Below, piece after piece: positions 22,201-27,917 of a DNA stretch of 64,000 nucleotides. Each line of letters opens with the position of its first letter. Positions within the stretch are counted from its first letter, which is position 1. The notes under the pieces were generated by a model. The model had not been told where the DNA came from and made no database searches. It saw nothing but the letters and a program-made list of their open reading frames with translations. The position numbers and the translations under genes are program-made. Origin of the DNA: Spartobacteria bacterium UBA5019 (GTDB lineage: Bacteria; Verrucomicrobiota; Verrucomicrobiia; Chthoniobacterales; Terrimicrobiaceae); assembly GCA_002396485.1 (NCBI GenBank), contig DGXZ01000057.1, positions 1,678 to 65,677 of the forward strand. Direction: 5' to 3'.

Positions 22201-22875
22201 CAGGCTCGGCACAGGGAGCGAGGCATTGGCACTTATGGCCGAGCTAAGGGTGGCGTTGGCGAGGTAGTAGGCGGGCCGGGAAATTTGGTTGGCGTTTCCC
22301 GCACCGGTGGCATTGGCGGTGAGGTTGAAGGAAATCGAGGTGAAATCGATGTAGGAGAGGTCGGCCCAGACCTGGCCATTTTTGACGGTGGCCTCGATAT
22401 ACTGCCAGCGGGTGTTGTAGTTCGGGTCGGATTGCAGAAACGATGGAGGCGTGTAACCCGGCTGGGATCCGGGATTGATGAGGCCGGAGGTGCCGAAATT
22501 CAGATAAACGCGGCCGGAGGGGAGGTTGTCGACAAGGATGCCAGGTGTGTTCGCGAATTGGGCCGTGACGCCCTTGGCATTCGTGGTGGCATTAAAGCTC
22601 CCGAGGCCTTGGATTTGGGCAAGGGAGTAGGAATTGTTTGGTTGGCCGGAAAGGTAGGCTCTATTGCCGGTGAGAGTGTCAACGTAATGGCCACTGACGA
22701 TATCACCGCCCATGAACTGGATAAAGATCTGGCTTGGATCGAGACCGGTCTGGTTGTCGAAAACAATCGGAACCGCGAGCGGGTTCACGGACTGCTGAGC
22801 CAGAGCGGGAGCGGATCCACAGGCGACCAGCAAAAGCGCGGCAACCAAGCAAAGAGTTGGATTTTTATTCATCAT
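9421..22875 (-). CDS. giant autotransporter with GH64-like N-terminal domain
   Basis: A 4484-residue surface protein in four parts. (1) Signal peptide, residues 1-27, cleavage after ALA; an LVAC lipobox-like site is also present at Cys19. (2) Residues about 33-532 resemble GH64/thaumatin-like beta-1,3-glucanases, including SGRVYLNFG and WQYIEATVKNG...YIDF with Glu161 and Asp177. (3) A stalk of about 3500 residues built of autotransporter-associated beta-strand repeats (form GxGTLTLxGNNTYTGGTTxxxGTL, at least a dozen copies) and seven Trp-rich modules of the form WxGxxxxxWxxxxNW. (4) A linker (about 4070-4190) and C-terminal beta-barrel (about 4200-4484) ending in Phe. It is extremely rich in Asn, Gly, Ser and Thr. 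ATG codons lie at 22875 and 22872. Export through Sec and self-insertion in the outer membrane is expected. Confidence 0.92.
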   Translation of the reverse strand: MMNKNPTLCLVAALLLVACGSAPALAQQSVNPLAVPIVFDNQTGLDPSQIFIQFMGGDIVSGHYVDTLTGNRAYLSGQPNNSYSLAQIQGLGSFNATTNAKGVTAQFANTPGILVDNLPSGRVYLNFGTSGLINPGSQPGYTPPSFLQSDPNYNTRWQYIEATVKNGQVWADLSYIDFTSISFNLTANATGAGNANQISRPAYYLANATLSSAISANASLPVPSLLPPQQQFTRIISPQYTVGSNNQTVYGDFSSYLDSLHGKNSTISGFFAGVGEQLGQRNTAAQIYEYTASFSGNATTNGTVTLTASQKSGTTFGAYNGTLPPVPAGNSLTGVGYNTIQLKYSDLIAATGIYGSNPPYQVSGTFTQNNTGIVNDVFGRVVGDLLAGLTFGTVGSTVNATLTIGNGTTTPLNGPIGSLSSSVWWGAGEGKDVQYVPVNGTIYTVGWSQSLAGSSNGTLLYGGAQPDSTGTTKDNPRYNYYSAALVGGNFNLNNALTPGYGTPFGDRIGNNLLTFTANTTEPAFMVLTIKSDTDTPIPASVWTGGNGSWDTVSNWSSNNGTAATQIPAGNSTIQFLGTLGNSTTATVDAEGNRTAAAISFRYGAQPFVLQNGTITLNGFTQNVTGLGNVTSVGANIVNSSPYAQTIQNDLAFTTNGTLAAVSANLTLSGNTATSGLLTNAGGNTTLLSGNVSGSGGFSQTGAGTLALAGSGNTFTGGVAVSSGTLALGSNGAAGSGDITFSGGTLAAQGGGNYTFSNNLFLNGNATVTGQGSLAFNGNTTFSNSTTFTANAPIALNGPLVATGSNSVNYTFTVAGNSSLTLGGSSASTYNGSFAVNSGTLELAKTGNATSVFNNLTIGGAGSPATVLVSTANQIDLQVYSYTSNNSTVYTSPAITLNPGATLALGSNSLNLSTSTANTSASLVFYGGNATGNGTISTFGNTATIQFLGTGNSSAAIANNIALQNSTLSGNLAGNFTAFNVGSNNAPVQLTITGGLSGPGGLSKGEAGTLWLQGNNTYTGGTSLAGGVLAASSLGNGLVSFTGGGLSPGGLSQTANLTVNGISFNNGFILSTLAANNTSDFLGNTGNFSNQKGNKIRFVFESGSTPVGNFTYTLASNFDPTAGNYTYTSANIPGLVGNFSYTSGNLVFSGAAGVNATWTGNTSGSWATGTNWQSNAVPASGADILFGNATNRSVDTAANQTTGSITFLAGAQAYTISNNTITLGGDLTNNSASTQTVSSNLTINWDRSFNAASGNLALTNIDLGTENRVNTATFNAAANRTIAISGNLTDDYIVSASEALPAGNIVKTGAGTLLVTLNGGLKHHGTTTIEQGVLAAAGTIGDLTKTTITPTLVFSGGTLRATGNITTSYNNAYNNAYRQAIVLEETGIFDTNGYTITLDSGITGPGGITKTGAGILVFTANALPTTLPQSLQGEGYYQGNLTITAGQVQIALGSNLGPNASVFISGNGALELSQANGTLTNTITLDGMGDPTLGGTLYFNKAGTPIFSGAIQILGNSTIAAMASTPTFTGNVSTANNAILYTNVLDGGTLSLQGAVSGTGGLGTSSTHNGTLSLGNATNTYTGATLLNSGTLLVQTASNLPSGPGGQMVIGNNATLALTISSATETFDWSRNLLISGSGYGQSSGAIYNSSGANNFSGNTTLTGNTTLYIDGGSLEFAGPVSLGTNSLTVSGTGGLPYIPLTISGNLSGSGNIALGAGQQLALSGDNSGYNGTFSFNGTTVLQVSGNNGLGLASQNFTDSSTTLQIFGGITLNNTITTNGNIVNLSGDNFLPQLLSTGAQTIYSQSGTIHIGGNFSNTGSVLTTGTTGFNGTVATMGSSFEIQSLQIQGGYFSPGGAGLAQNLALQQAGWGGGTLVLDLASGNLSDTISLPFPLGGMTTGIFFNDDFGDQGFVGNQTYTIFRANSGQQNNMPTSYTSNIPGLVGNFSNSAKDILFTTGAAPAAAIWSGNQTGEWNTGANWLSGSQPAAGAAITFAGNKNTSVDTVGNHSTGTITFAPGAASFTISNNTLTVGGRITNNSGVTQTITSNLTYLATGKSILAQSGDLVLGNIALAPITPQNLSLTFNGSSNTTVTGAITQNSNGTASIVKTGSGTLTLSGNSTYTGATTVDSGTLLVTGALGSTPVTISSAAALGGGGSIGGNITFTTGSNFVFSNSSLSLTGPETTLSFGNFSVSNVLGLPSASGNQTFALFTSNTPLNTPNAYISTANLQNLGVANKYTLSDGRFAYFGGTNATAGVDKLESLFLYITSGSTPPDPSSLYWVGSNGTSWLAADNWSATANATLGNTTLATNGTQSVTFASTGANATTTAASLLNSNATITGLTVTTSEPVSIGGTGILTISGNLATAIAVESTAGNVSITAPLVLAGNATTISVNGTSPTVTIDTIGGSNGLVKSGTGTLTLNGTSTYTGGTTISGGTLAISSGSITGNITNNATLAFNQSVNGTFSGNISGTGSVAKNGSATLTLNGTNTHSGNTIVNSGTLASGNLTNSTLVLQTGAAYSPGAVNTIDTISVGGITLNGGDLLYNLGNATSDRINASGSATVNGPVVFDFSNLGYAAGNFTVLTGNGVSSLNTANLHYNAVGNFTVSGNFVVSGNNLLFQTVAPPPGTDYTWTGGAGNGSWTTATNWVNPPVPGAIVHFAGANQTAVDTVTYQSVGGVVFNTGASQFIISNNTITLAGNVENDSTNTQTINSTITLAKNALFAADSGDLAFGGAISFGSNSTFLTIGGGNSTAITGNISGNGSLLKRGTGNLTLSGINTFTGNTSINGGNLIVQGGSALSDTGTVTLNSANATFTIAASETIGSLQGGGATAIAAAQTLTIAEFGNATYSGAITGTGSLAKTANGTLTLAGNNSYMGGTTVSAGTLATQGNERISDSSSLSVASGATFQLGGNETLGSIAGAGAINLQSNTLTAGGDNSSTTFSGNIAGGGAFAKAGTGNLTLSGNNTYAGPTTVTAGTLVVTGTLGSTPVTIGNAATLGGNGTLGGNLTLAAGSNLVFNPASSLAVNGSSVSFGNFSLSNLTGFNGSSSAPGNFTVLGGAAKVNATNLNNYGASNAQTFGGNEVYFYTGEGAQKLNLAVLAAVSDIYWVGSNGTDWFAANNWSNNSSATVGDATFGPSTGDIHFASSGVNATTLANINLSQNATVRNFIVSTNQTVGVGGNGALTLNGSAGTGMHLTSTAGNVTFTVPIVVSGGSDIQIDGGTLEVASLNGTAVHIGTAAGTSFSYNASSNLTFDGTITGAGAFAKRGNGTLTLTGNNTYTGGTTISAGTLAGNSDSLQGNIANTAALVFNQSANGTYSGILSGSGSLTKNGAATLTLAGANANSGTTLVNSGTLATQGDERLGNSSALTVASGALFQLGGNETLGSIAGAGAIDLQSNRLTAGGDNTSAAFSGNITGGGSLTKSGNGTLSLNGTNSLGSGLSIRGGTLAITSGTTTANGVVSVDNLTSANATLSLGGSAVLNLAGASSVTIGEGLGDSGVLLVSGNATLLIGSNMSVGSNQATGSATQTGGNITAPALALGGSNGGTGSYTLGGGNLSLGNLTLASTGSSFTFNGGTLLATANFTATAPNGGTTSINSSGGTINTGAFHVNWQPTLSGNGSLTKQGTGTLTLLGNNTRTGTTVISAGTLAFNSATAQALAATISGAGALRQSGSGSLVLSGNNTYTGGTTLAAGSIQALHAKALGNGALTLSSGTLVLGNATSRISLTGITDLTWSNSNAVVSLASGGNISASGNFINGGNSGNRTFDLGSGKYLQKGNNTLVSFGNTTFSASDFLASFSANHSHNGTFQIAGNTLIYTLNNGTATGNIIDNWAGPDTPTWVDFSVNGANGTVYSVVPTGRTENTIDGLIFTNSGNLVIQQNTTLNVTGGILNVVNGTSLVTGGTLATLGNFSKTGAGELDVQNAVTVGAAASINAGLLSVNGQLSANSVVVNTAGTLGGNGTVIAPGGMTIAGTLSPGNSPGVITIISNPVWTSTATTLLEIASPSSYDRIVISGTAQLGGTLSIVNFGGNDSLAYGQQYPFLSATGGINGEFDAITAPATFRGRFLNQGTTGTIVIAPDTYTRVATTSNQRRVAQALDSFILAKSGDRETVSIALDLQIASQYPAAFDQIAPGFYESLPDLVIEQAYNQTQLLNQRMSSVRFGAQGFQYVGIPEQPIKNDRDGKSTAAPKSLSPIIEAPGLTNWNSWVMATGEFSNARGTSAPNYRNSAGGFLVGADYRLSENFSSGLFAGYQFNYAKYNGGGSNRGNSALFGLYGTYKNEDGYYADTVIGGGYTGFQTRRPIKFSTINRTARANPGTGQFNAGINLGKDWTIDKFIVGPLLGLQYTYAGTSAFTEQGADSLDLAVGSQNTSSLRSSLGGRVAYLWDVTKGVTLIPEVRAQWMHEFLNNAATISSSLDGGSGPSFGYGTSGPYRDSIFGGVGMSTKFGERWTASLFYNINFGNIDFTNNIISADLNLSF
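12610..12809 (-). repeat. internal direct repeat, copy A
   Basis: Part of the autotransporter stalk. This roughly 200-bp segment is largely identical at the DNA level to 14024-14220. Both encode the series FSGNITGGG / GSIAGAGAI / LQSNxLTAGGDN / FQLGGNETLG, read here on the minus strand. The spacing of 1414 bp equals one large module and points to duplication inside the gene. Confidence 0.7.
14024..14220 (-). repeat. internal direct repeat, copy B
   Basis: Partner of 12610-12809 inside the autotransporter gene. Differences are mostly scattered single-base substitutions, and the encoded residues FQLGGNETLGSIAGAGAI are kept exactly. Such direct repeats make the length of this gene prone to change by recombination and to mis-assembly from short reads. 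Confidence 0.7.
21280..22779 (-). other. GH64/thaumatin-like glucanase-type domain of the autotransporter
   Basis: Residues about 33-532 of the autotransporter. Features shared with GH64 laminaripentaose-producing glucanases are FDNQTGLDPSQIFIQFMG near the start, SGRVYLNFG (120-128), DPNYNTRWQYIE (150-161), WADLSYIDF (170-178), DVFGRVVGDLLAGL (376-389), NPRYNYYSAAL (475-485) and YGTPFGDRIG (500-509). Glu161 and Asp177 are 16 residues apart, the spacing of the catalytic Glu154/Asp170 pair as I recall it for the Streptomyces matensis enzyme. No repeats occur here, and the Trp-module stalk starts at about 540. The assignment is by eye only. Confidence 0.6.
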
Positions 22876-23241
22876 AAAATGGCGAATGGAGCTTCAGACG
22901 GACTTTTCTGGAAAATGCGCGGTATGAAACTCTTTTTTCTACCATGTGAACAAGATTTTTTGATGAAACACTCGCAGGCGCATGACAAAAAGCGGAGATT
23001 CAAGCGACCGCTTGCCAGAAGTCTTCGAAACGAGCTGAGAACAACGCAAGGCGAGGATGGCGTTGGCTCCGCGGAGGTTCCTGAACGTGCTCGAGCGCTT
23101 GAGTCGCTGACAAGACGGAAGTCGGTGCGGACACGGGCGAGGCGCCATGCTCCCTTGGCTTGTAGGCCTCACACGCTTTCCTTGCACATCAGGGTTTGTA
23201 ATTTTCGTCACGACAAAAGCCGTTCGATGAAGTTGGAGGCG
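22876..23241. other. non-coding upstream region of the autotransporter gene
   Basis: No supported gene lies between the autotransporter start (22875) and the ilvB terminator. The stretch nearest the start is AT-richer than its surroundings and should carry the autotransporter promoter on the minus strand, but no confident -35/-10 pair was identified. The rest shows no clear repeat or RNA structure. A plus-strand open frame crosses it but continues far into the antisense of the autotransporter and is not considered real. Confidence 0.5.
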
Positions 23242-23272
23242 AAAAACGGAGTCTGACTCTCGACAGACTCCG
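23242..23272 (-). terminator. Rho-independent terminator of ilvB
   Basis: Perfect 9-bp stem (23247-23255 with 23264-23272, CGGAGTCTG) closing an 8-base loop. Read on the minus strand it is followed by five T (complement of 23242-23246). It lies 31 bp after the ilvB stop codon in the right orientation, so no downstream ilvH or ilvC is expected in the transcript. Confidence 0.88.
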
Positions 23273-23303
23273 TGTTCGCAAACGTAGCCTTGAAGGCGGG
23301 TCG

Positions 23304-25079
23304 TTATTCGGTGATGATTTCTTTATAGGACTTGCCGGATGGTATCATTGGCAAGACATGCTCGGTGTAAGGGGTCATGACATCGAGCAGATAGACTTCC
23401 TTCGAATCCAGCATGCGCTTCATGGCGGCAGGAAGGTCTTTTTTATGGATCACCCGCTCGCATGTCACGCCGAAGCCTTTGGCAATATCGACGTAGTCGG
23501 GATAAATGCGCTGCAGATCGCGCGGGTCGCCGAGGAAAGTATGGCCGCGATTGCCACCATGGAAGCGGTCCTCCCATTGCACGACCATGCCGAGATGCTG
23601 GTTGTTCAAGATGATTGCTTTTGCCGCGATGCCCTCGATGTGCGCTGTGGCGAGCTCTTGAACATTCATGAGGAATGAACCGTCGCCATCGATGTCGATA
23701 ACTTGCTTGTGCGGCATTCCGACCTTGGCTCCCATGGCGGATGGGTAGCCGAAGCCCATGGATCCGAGACCGGCAGACGTCACGAGACGACGGGGAGCGT
23801 TGAAATCGTAGAATTGGGCAGCCCACATCTGGTGCTGGCCGACGCCGGTGGTGATGATGGCCTCGCCTTTTGTCATCTCGCAGAGGAGTTGAATGACATA
23901 CTGCGGTTGGATGACATCCTCGGTGTCCTTGAACGAGAGCGGGTGCTTGGTCTTCCACGCGTCGATTTGTTTATACCAATCCGGATAGCGGGAGAAATTC
24001 TTCGTCGTGCGTTTGTAGCCGGCTTGATCGAGCAGCTTGTTGAGGCGCGTCAGGGCGTATTTGAGATCGCTGAGAATCGGCAGGCAGACGGTTTTGTTTT
24101 TGTTGATCTCGGAGTTGTCGATGTCGATGTGGACGATTTTGCCGTGTTCGCAGAATTTCTCCACCTTGCCGGTGACGCGGTCATCAAAGCGCACGCCGAT
24201 GGCGAGTAGGAGGTCGGCTTCGTTGACGGCATTGTTCGCATAAACGGTGCCGTGCATGCCGAGCCATTTGAGAGAAAGCGTGTGAGTTTCGGGAAATCCA
24301 CCGATGCCCATGAGGGTAGTGGCGACAGGGATCTGTGTGCGCTCGGCGAACTCGAGCAATTCGGCCGAGGCCTCGCCAGAAATCACGCCGCCGCCGCAAT
24401 AAATCATGGGAGCCTTCGCCTCGCCAAGCATTCCGATGAGTTCATTCAATGCGACATCATCCGCTTTGCGCTCGGGCTTGTAGCCGCGCAGATTCACGGT
24501 TTTTGGAAAAATCGGCTGTGTGGTGAGGTTCTGGATGTTCTTCGGAATGTCGATGAGAACAGGTCCGGGACGGCCAGTGGAGGCGATGTGGAAGGCCTCT
24601 TTGACGATGCGGGGAAGCTCATTCACATCCCACACCAGGTAGCTGTGCTTCACCATCGGAAGTGTCATTCCAAAAACATCTGTCTCTTGGAAAGCTCCGC
24701 GTCCGATCATCTCCTGAGGAACCTGACCGGTGATGGCAACCAAAGGAATCGAGTCCATGAAGGCGTCTGCGATGCCGGTGACAAGGTTCGTAGCTCCGGG
24801 ACCGGAAGTCGCCATGCAGACTCCGACTTTGCCGGTGACACGGGCGTAGCCCTCGGCGGCGAAAACCCCGCCCTGCTCATGGCGGGGAAGGATGGTGCGG
24901 ATTTTTTTTGTTTTGGTGAGGGCTTGGTGAATCGGCATCGAGCAGCCACCGGGATAGGCGAAAACAACCTCAACGCCCTCGCGCTCGAGGCACTCAACGA
25001 GAATCTCCGCACCATTCATGACTTTGCCCCGCTCGGGCGTAGCGGTGGATTTCGTGGCGGCGGATTTTTTTGTCTTCAT
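23304..25079 (-). CDS. ilvB: acetolactate synthase, large (catalytic) subunit
   Basis: First common step of branched-chain amino-acid synthesis: condenses two pyruvates, or pyruvate with 2-oxobutyrate, using thiamine diphosphate, Mg and FAD. The 591 residues have the usual three domains. Visible are [16 protein letters not shown] and the catalytic Glu68 in RHEQGG, the [19 protein letters not shown] loop, and the ThDP/Mg motif [30 protein letters not shown] near residues 450-480. The first 20 residues form a Lys/Thr/Ala-rich extension. The small regulatory subunit (ilvH) is not adjacent; the gene is followed by a strong terminator and appears monocistronic. Anabolic ALS is favoured over catabolic AlsS because of the FAD-type central domain and overall similarity. 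Confidence 0.93.
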   Translation of the reverse strand: MKTKKSAATKSTATPERGKVMNGAEILVECLEREGVEVVFAYPGGCSMPIHQALTKTKKIRTILPRHEQGGVFAAEGYARVTGKVGVCMATSGPGATNLVTGIADAFMDSIPLVAITGQVPQEMIGRGAFQETDVFGMTLPMVKHSYLVWDVNELPRIVKEAFHIASTGRPGPVLIDIPKNIQNLTTQPIFPKTVNLRGYKPERKADDVALNELIGMLGEAKAPMIYCGGGVISGEASAELLEFAERTQIPVATTLMGIGGFPETHTLSLKWLGMHGTVYANNAVNEADLLLAIGVRFDDRVTGKVEKFCEHGKIVHIDIDNSEINKNKTVCLPILSDLKYALTRLNKLLDQAGYKRTTKNFSRYPDWYKQIDAWKTKHPLSFKDTEDVIQPQYVIQLLCEMTKGEAIITTGVGQHQMWAAQFYDFNAPRRLVTSAGLGSMGFGYPSAMGAKVGMPHKQVIDIDGDGSFLMNVQELATAHIEGIAAKAIILNNQHLGMVVQWEDRFHGGNRGHTFLGDPRDLQRIYPDYVDIAKGFGVTCERVIHKKDLPAAMKRMLDSKEVYLLDVMTPYTEHVLPMIPSGKSYKEIITE

Positions 25080-25163
25080 AATTTGGAAAAAAGGGTGGTT
25101 TAGAGTAAGCGGCGTCTTGAGGGGTTGGCGAGTATAAAAACGGCAACGAACGAGATCTCGCGC

Positions 25164-26084
25164 TCATTTCATGCCCGTTGCGAGCACAGTCTGAAAAAAC
25201 GGCGCATCGGCCTCACGCGAGACGATAGAGGATTCGATTTTGGAGAACCCCGCCTTTTTCATCATGCGGTGAAGTTCGATTTCGGAAAATCCCAGCCAGA
25301 CATGCCCGTAAAGCTCGCGGGCCTGTTCGTGAGTATGGCTCAGCAAATCGAGAATCATCACACGCCCGCCAGGTCTGAGAATCCGCTGGGCCGCATTCAA
25401 TGCTCGCTGCGGGACGGCTGCATGATGCAAAGCCTGGCTGAAAAGAGCCACATCGACAGAGTTTGCATCGATCGGAGGATCTTCGATGTCACCGAGCCGG
25501 TATTCGAGATTGGAAAACCCGTGCTCCTTCGCAAGAGCGGAACCGAATTCGACCATCTTCTCGGAGTTATCAATGGCGATGACCTTCTTCGAGGTCCGGG
25601 CCAGCAGTTGCGAGAGTGTCCCCTCGCCTGCCCCGAGGTCCGCGATGACCATGGGCGGCAGTAGGCGCAGAAGCCCGTGCGAGAGCGCCTCCCACGAGCG
25701 GCCGGGCACGTAGGCGCGGCCAAATTTTCCCGCCAGTTTGTTGAAATACTCGGCTGCTCGGTCCTTGCGTTTTTTGAGTGTGAACACGAGGTGCGCCTTG
25801 TCGGCAGTGGCCTCCTGCAGCTCCGCCCGTGCCGCCTCGAGAACAGCCAAAGTAGCCTCACCGGGATCCTCCCCAACCGAGTAAAATATGTTTTTTCCCA
25901 CCCGACGGTCTTTCACCAATTCCTCGCGTTTCAGTTGCGCCAGACTGGTCGAAATGCGCGACTGCGCGAGACCAAGTATCTCCTGCAACTCGGCGACCGT
26001 GAGCTCCTCTTCCATCAAAAGCAGCAGCAGGCGCAAGCGGATCGGATCCGACAAAACACGGAGAGATTTCAGGATTGACGCCAT
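25164..26084 (-). CDS. SahR-like ArsR regulator with methyltransferase sensor domain
   Basis: A 306-residue fusion. Residues 1-75 form an ArsR-type winged helix (MASILKSLRVLSDPIRLRLL, then LTVAELQEILGLAQSRISTSLAQLKREELVKDRRVGKNIFYSV). Residues 105-306 form a class I methyltransferase fold with motif I IADLGAGEGTLSQLL (147-161) and acidic Asp172 in VIAIDNSEKMV. Known SahR proteins in Proteobacteria have this layout; they repress SAM-cycle genes and are released by S-adenosylhomocysteine. Here the gene diverges from metK and ahcY, exactly the SahR targets. ATG 26084 is chosen over an upstream start at 26141 because the latter would run through the operator. A genuine methyltransferase with a DNA-binding domain is the alternative. 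Confidence 0.78.
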   Translation of the reverse strand: MASILKSLRVLSDPIRLRLLLLLMEEELTVAELQEILGLAQSRISTSLAQLKREELVKDRRVGKNIFYSVGEDPGEATLAVLEAARAELQEATADKAHLVFTLKKRKDRAAEYFNKLAGKFGRAYVPGRSWEALSHGLLRLLPPMVIADLGAGEGTLSQLLARTSKKVIAIDNSEKMVEFGSALAKEHGFSNLEYRLGDIEDPPIDANSVDVALFSQALHHAAVPQRALNAAQRILRPGGRVMILDLLSHTHEQARELYGHVWLGFSEIELHRMMKKAGFSKIESSIVSREADAPFFQTVLATGMK

Positions 26085-26088
26085 TGAA

Positions 26089-26108
26089 CATATCAATATA
26101 TTCGGATG
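26089..26108. promoter_or_regulatory. 20-bp palindromic operator, probable SahR-like binding site
   Basis: The sequence CATATCAATATATTCGGATG is an interrupted palindrome: CAT, three bases, the self-complementary core AATATATT, three bases, ATG. It lies 5 bp from the ATG of the regulator and 45 bp before the metK start, the natural place for a site controlling both divergent genes. Size and symmetry fit a dimeric ArsR protein. Binding is inferred. Confidence 0.6.
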
Positions 26109-26153
26109 CGTAGATGCGTAAAGCTTAACCTCAACCCACACTCAATAAATCCT

Positions 26154-27350
26154 ATGTCACGCCGTTACATTTTTTCCTCCGAATCCGTTGGCGAAGGCCA
26201 TCCCGACAAAGTCTGCGACACGATCTCCGATGCCGTGCTCGACGCCTGCCTCAGCATCGACAAAACCAGCCGCGTCGCCTGCGAGACCTTTGTGAAAAGC
26301 AACACCGTCGTGGTAGGCGGTGAAATCACCATCCCGAAAATCAAAGGCGCCGCCCTTGATTCCGTGATGAACATCGGCTCGATCGTCCGCGAGGCGATCC
26401 GTGGCATCGGCTACACGAACAACGACGATGTCTTCCACGCCGACCGCGTCTTCATTTCAAACCTCCTCACCGCCCAAAGCGCCGACATCGCGCAGGGAGT
26501 GGATAACAAGAAAGCCAAGGGCAAAGCCACCGCCGAACAAGGCGCCGGCGACCAAGGTCTCATGTTCGGCTACGCCTGCAACGAGACCCCGGAACTCATG
26601 CCCGCTCCGATCATGTTCGCCCACCGCCTCGGTCGCGAGCTCACTGCCATTCGTAAAGCCGGCAAAGTGAAATGGCTCCGCCCGGACGCAAAAAGCCAAG
26701 TTTCCGTTCTCTATCAAGACGGCAAACCCGTCCGCGTGACCAATGTCGTCATCTCGACCCAACACACCGAAGATGTCGAGATCGAGGAAATCCGCAAGTT
26801 TTTGATCGCAAACGTGATTCGCAAGGTGATTCCGAAGGACTTCCTCGACGCGTCCAGCGAATTCCTCATCAACCCGACCGGCCGCTTCGTCATTGGCGGC
26901 CCTCAGGGCGACTCTGGACTCACCGGCCGTAAAATCATCGTCGACACCTACGGCGGCATGGGCCGTCACGGCGGAGGCGCCTTCTCAGGAAAAGACCCAT
27001 CGAAAGTGGACCGCAGCGCAGCCTACATGGGCCGCTATGTCGCGAAAAACGTCGTCGCCGCCGGCCTCGCCGACCGCTGCGAAGTGCAATTCGCCTACGC
27101 CATCGGCCACCCGCAACCCGTGAGCATCCACATCGACACCTTCGGCACACACAAGGTGAACGAAGAAAATATCGAGAAAGCCGTCAAATCCGTCTTCTCC
27201 TTCAAACCCGCCGACATCGTCACCCAACTCAACCTCCTCCGCCCGATCTACAGCAAGACCACAAACTACGGTCACTTCGGCAAGGAAGACAAAGACATCA
27301 CTTGGGAGAAGACAGACAAAGCAGCGGCGTTGAAAAAAGCAGCGCGCTGA
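26154..27350 (+). CDS. metK: S-adenosylmethionine synthetase
   Basis: Makes SAM from methionine and ATP. From ATG 26154 the protein has 398 residues and begins [20 protein letters not shown], the standard MetK start. An in-frame ATG at 26106 is rejected because it sits inside the operator and adds a non-conserved leader. Other signatures are [12 protein letters not shown] and the [19 protein letters not shown] loop that binds methionine and the triphosphate. It heads the plus-strand SAM-cycle genes, with ahcY following after a small cassette, and faces the SahR-like regulator. Expression is probably controlled by S-adenosylhomocysteine through that regulator. Confidence 0.96.
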   Translation: MSRRYIFSSESVGEGHPDKVCDTISDAVLDACLSIDKTSRVACETFVKSNTVVVGGEITIPKIKGAALDSVMNIGSIVREAIRGIGYTNNDDVFHADRVFISNLLTAQSADIAQGVDNKKAKGKATAEQGAGDQGLMFGYACNETPELMPAPIMFAHRLGRELTAIRKAGKVKWLRPDAKSQVSVLYQDGKPVRVTNVVISTQHTEDVEIEEIRKFLIANVIRKVIPKDFLDASSEFLINPTGRFVIGGPQGDSGLTGRKIIVDTYGGMGRHGGGAFSGKDPSKVDRSAAYMGRYVAKNVVAAGLADRCEVQFAYAIGHPQPVSIHIDTFGTHKVNEENIEKAVKSVFSFKPADIVTQLNLLRPIYSKTTNYGHFGKEDKDITWEKTDKAAALKKAAR

Positions 27351-27360
27351 GGAAAGGCGG

Positions 27361-27392
27361 AGTCTTAAGTTTTAAGAATTAAGTTTTAAGTT
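27361..27392. repeat. left inverted repeat of the cassette
   Basis: Contains two tandem 14-bp units starting TTAAGTTTTAAG (27365-27378 and 27379-27392). A 28-bp part (27365-27392) is a perfect reverse complement of 27484-27511. Confidence 0.85.
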
Positions 27393-27443
27393 GGCGCTCC
27401 CGCGCCAGGCTTGTTGAGGAAGCCTTGTTTATCTCCTCCAAGT

Positions 27444-27523
27444 CAAAAACCGCACCCAAGCCCAACAACACACGAACCACAACAACTTAAAACTTAATTC
27501 TTAAAACTTAAAACTCTTATGGC
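27444..27523 (+). repeat. 80-bp direct repeat, copy 1
   Basis: Matches 27871-27950 at 76 of 80 positions, offset 427 bp. It runs from a remnant of the end of a four-helix-bundle reading frame (codons for SKTAPKPNNTRTTTT and a TAA at 27488) through the AT-rich inverted-repeat sequence into the ATGGC start of the intact gene. Confidence 0.88.
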
Positions 27524-27917
27524 TTATAAATCCTTTGAAGACCTTGAAGTCTGGCAGCGTGCTTGCCGTCTGGCTGTAGAGGTCTTTGAGGAATTCCGGT
27601 CTTGCGACTTCATCAATCTCAAGAACCAGATCGAGCGTTCGGTGCTGTCCATTCCCTCGAACATCGCTGAAGGAGCCGAACGCGGTGGCGCAAAGGAATT
27701 TTCCCAATTCCTGAAAATCGCAAAAGCTTCATGTGGAGAATTCCGCACGCAGCTCTACATCGCCACCAAACTCAAAACCCTCGAATCCCACAAATCCAAA
27801 TCCCTCATCGCGGAATCCAAAGAAATCTCCGCAATGCTCGAAGGCCTCCGCAAATCCATCACCAAAACAACAAAAACCGCACCCAAGCCCAACAACACCC
27901 GAACCAAAACCACTTAA
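27519..27917 (+). CDS. four-helix-bundle protein (S23 / IVS-encoded family)
   Basis: A 132-residue protein of the four-helix-bundle family first seen in intervening sequences of 23S rRNA genes and related to the accessory protein of diversity-generating retroelements. Hallmarks are YKSFEDLEVWQRACRLAVEVF at the start, LKNQIERSVLSIPSNIAEGAERGGAKEFSQFLKIAKAS in the middle, and EFRTQLYIATKL. The family oligomerises and is basic; its role outside rRNA is not settled. The last 15 residues (TKTAPKPNNTRTKTT) are encoded by a direct repeat that also occurs just upstream of the gene. It separates metK from ahcY on the same strand. No Shine-Dalgarno site precedes the ATG. Confidence 0.85.
   Translation: MAYKSFEDLEVWQRACRLAVEVFEEFRSCDFINLKNQIERSVLSIPSNIAEGAERGGAKEFSQFLKIAKASCGEFRTQLYIATKLKTLESHKSKSLIAESKEISAMLEGLRKSITKTTKTAPKPNNTRTKTT

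Noticed and set aside
9421..22875. CRISPR-like repeat structure in the autotransporter region
   Set aside because: The repeats are protein-coding, variable in length and without regular spacers.
22045..23256. 403-codon plus-strand frame across the autotransporter start
   Set aside because: Antisense to the glucanase-like domain and signal peptide, then runs through non-coding DNA and the ilvB terminator.
26106..26153. Upstream ATG giving metK 16 more residues
   Set aside because: It lies in the palindromic operator, and MetK proteins normally begin at the [12 protein letters not shown] position.
27365..27511. Reading the 28-bp perfect inverted repeat as a metK terminator
   Set aside because: The arms are almost pure A/T and 91 bp apart, without a GC stem or T tract; a cassette boundary explains them better, although a weak 6-bp hairpin lies between them.
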